64,000 nucleotides of DNA from Collinsella aerofaciens (GTDB taxonomy: Bacteria > Actinomycetota > Coriobacteriia > Coriobacteriales > Coriobacteriaceae): contig NZ_OY725712.1 in the NCBI RefSeq assembly GCF_963360655.1, positions 1 through 64,000 on the forward strand, written 5' to 3'. Shown here piece after piece: positions 62,680 through 64,000 of this stretch (position 1 is the first letter of the stretch; the number at the start of each line of letters is the position of its first letter). The translations under genes were made by a program, and so were the position numbers. A model generated the notes under the pieces. The model worked only from the letters and a program-made list of their open reading frames with translations. It ran no database searches and was not told where the DNA came from.

Positions 62680-63195
62680 CTAGTACTCCACTCCTTCCCT
62701 TGCACATATCCCCTGCTTGTAGGGGTGTTTTTCGCACCGCATCTCGGTTATGTAGTCGGCCTTCTCCACGATCTTGCGGGAAGGCGCGCGCCCGGTGAGC
62801 GCTACTTCGACGCCGCGCGCGGACATCTCGAGGGCGCGGTCCACGAGCGCCTCGTCGACAAGACCCTTCGAAAGCGCGTCGAGCGCCTCGTCGAGCACGA
62901 GCAGCCCCTCCTGCGCGCCCTCGAGCTCGGCGAGCGCGGAAGCGAGGTTCCCATCGTGCAGCTCGCGCGTCGCGGCAAGTTCTTCCGACGTCATCGACCA
63001 GGTAAACTTGTCCGACGCCTTCCCCGCGAACACGGGCACGCCGAAATGCTCGGCGAGCAGGCGCGCCTCCCCGCTTTCGCCGTCTTTAAGGAACTGCACG
63101 ACGACGACGCGGCGGCCTGCGGCGAGCATGCGAAGGTCGAGGCCCATCGCCGCCGTGGTCTTGCCTTTGCCGTCGCCATGATACACGTGGATCAT
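62680..63195 (-). CDS. Cob(I)yrinic acid a,c-diamide adenosyltransferase
   Basis: A 171-residue P-loop protein of the CobA/CobO/BtuR family: IHVYHGDGKGKTTAAMGLDLRMLAAGRRVVVVQFLKDG has the GDGKGKTT loop, and EEGLLVLDEALDAL-type and EVALTGRAPSRKIVEKADYITEMRCEKHPYKQGICAREGVEY sections close it. It attaches the 5'-deoxyadenosyl group to cobalt. The ATG at 63195 overlaps the stop of cobQ by 4 bp (ATGA). The operon order is cobQ-btuR-cbiC-cobK. Confidence 0.93.
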   Translation of the reverse strand: MIHVYHGDGKGKTTAAMGLDLRMLAAGRRVVVVQFLKDGESGEARLLAEHFGVPVFAGKASDKFTWSMTSEELAATRELHDGNLASALAELEGAQEGLLVLDEALDALSKGLVDEALVDRALEMSARGVEVALTGRAPSRKIVEKADYITEMRCEKHPYKQGICAREGVEY

Positions 63196-64000
63196 ACGCC
63201 CTCCTCGATAATGCGGTAGACATACTCCATGTCGAGCGCCTCGCGCACGACGTCGGCCAGGCGGTCGAACTCGCGCGCACGGTGATCGGCCGCGGACGCC
63301 GCGCCCGCAGCACCCACGACGCTCTCGGGCAGGCCGCGCATGCGCGCGAGCGAGCGTGCGAGGGCGAGCGCCACCCCCGGTTCGTCGAACAGGCCGTGGA
63401 GATAGGTTCCGAACACGTTTCCGCAGGCCGCGCCTTCTGGTTTGCCGCCAATCGTGCCCGCAGGGGCGCAAGAGACGGTCGTTTCGCCGTCGTGAATCTC
63501 GTACCCGCGCGCCGTCATGCCGTTCCACACCGAGAACGCGCCTTGGGCGCCCGTGATGCGCAGCTCCGACTGGGCGAGGCGCTTTTCCTCCTTGAACACC
63601 GTACTTGCAGGGATGAGCCCGAGCCCGCGCGCGGTGCCAGCGCCTTCCCTGCCGTGCGGATCGGAAAGCTCGTCTCCCAAAAGCTGGTAGCCTCCGCATA
63701 TGCCGAGCACCGGCGTGCCCGCGCCCGAAAGCGCGCGTACACAGGCTCCGATGCCGCTAGCCGCAAGCCAGCGCGCGTCGTCGAGCGTGGTCTTCGAGCC
63801 GGGGAGCACCACCAGGTCGGGTCGGCCCAGATCGGTCGTCGAGGAAACGTAGCGCACGCCCACGCCGGGCACGCGCGAAAGCGGGTCGAAGTCGGTGAAG
63901 TTCGACAGATGCGGAAGGCGCACGACGGCGACGTCGATGACGCCGCGCGCCTCGCGGGCAGATAGGCGCGGCGCGAGCGAGTCCTCGTCGTCCAGGTCGA
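63192..64000 (-). CDS. cobQ: Cobyric acid synthase (partial, C-terminal part)
   Basis: The reading frame continues past the right edge of the window, so only the last 268 residues are present. VAVVRLPHLSNFTDFDPLSRVPGVGVRYV joins the synthetase to the glutamine amidotransferase domain. The nucleophile lies in PVLGICGGYQLLG, and the catalytic His is in GTYLHGLFDEPG. It amidates four side chains of adenosylcobyrinic acid a,c-diamide using glutamine and ATP. The visible part is complete and typical. Confidence 0.93.
   Translation of the reverse strand, partial: DLDDEDSLAPRLSAREARGVIDVAVVRLPHLSNFTDFDPLSRVPGVGVRYVSSTTDLGRPDLVVLPGSKTTLDDARWLAASGIGACVRALSGAGTPVLGICGGYQLLGDELSDPHGREGAGTARGLGLIPASTVFKEEKRLAQSELRITGAQGAFSVWNGMTARGYEIHDGETTVSCAPAGTIGGKPEGAACGNVFGTYLHGLFDEPGVALALARSLARMRGLPESVVGAAGAASAADHRAREFDRLADVVREALDMEYVYRIIEEGV

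Overview
The window looks like a chromosomal segment of a high-GC Gram-positive gut actinobacterium of the class Coriobacteriia, most likely Collinsella or a close relative. This is an inference from the strongly GC-ending codons of the housekeeping genes, the paired glgC/glgD genes, a sortase-type LPKTG surface protein and the overall gene repertoire. No rRNA or single-species marker is present to prove it.

Layout. (1) 0.4-10.1 kb: a tRNA-Val followed by an AT-richer accessory region, all on the minus strand. It holds a DUF3825 gene broken by an in-frame TAG, a DUF4160 two-gene unit with a palindromic operator, a HEPN/AbiU2-like protein, an LPXTG wall protein, a KAP-like P-loop NTPase, a DUF2971 protein, a zinc-ribbon protein with an RNAFSH HEPN-type motif, and a small membrane/coiled-coil protein. 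This reads as a defence-type island. (2) 10.1-29.1 kb: one long minus-strand surface-polysaccharide locus. It starts at a good promoter near 29.05 kb with a ~300-nt leader and a LoaP/NusG-like antiterminator, then the priming sugar transferase, a Cps2T-type rhamnosyltransferase, rfbA, rfbB, an rfbC-rfbD fusion, Wzy, a glycosyltransferase, Wzx, and a full pseudaminic acid pathway (pseB, pseC, pseF, pseI, pseH-like, pseG). A hexapeptide transferase, an NAD-dependent epimerase/reductase and an ATP-grasp ligase are interleaved. (3) 29.5-31.1 kb: tRNA-Ala, thiamine diphosphokinase and a HAD hydrolase.

(4) 31.4-44.4 kb: the plus-strand glycogen operon glgB-glgP-glgC-glgD-glgA, then a 1098-residue GH13-GH77 fusion. 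GlgB and GlgA carry long Lys/Ala/Thr-rich C-terminal tails, and GGTAAAAC-type dyads precede both transcription units. (5) 44.5-53.7 kb: an FmdB-like zinc ribbon, then minus-strand gltX-priA-def-fmt-rsmB, and metK on the plus strand. (6) 54.0-61.1 kb: one-chain L-serine dehydratase, an L,D-transpeptidase, and a MacA/MacB-like adaptor-ATPase-permease operon. (7) 61.1-64.0 kb: a transposase remnant and a minus-strand cobalamin operon (cobQ-btuR-cbiC-cobK) that runs off the right edge.

Several large intergenic palindromes (44.8, 47.4, 52.2, 53.9 and 61.1 kb) look like dispersed REP/MITE-type elements; one family is present twice. The most notable observations are the defence-type island, the pseudaminic acid locus with its ATP-grasp gene, the histone-H1-like tails on two glycogen enzymes, and the LoaP-led leader. 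No CRISPR array, rRNA gene, intact insertion sequence or phage structural gene was seen.
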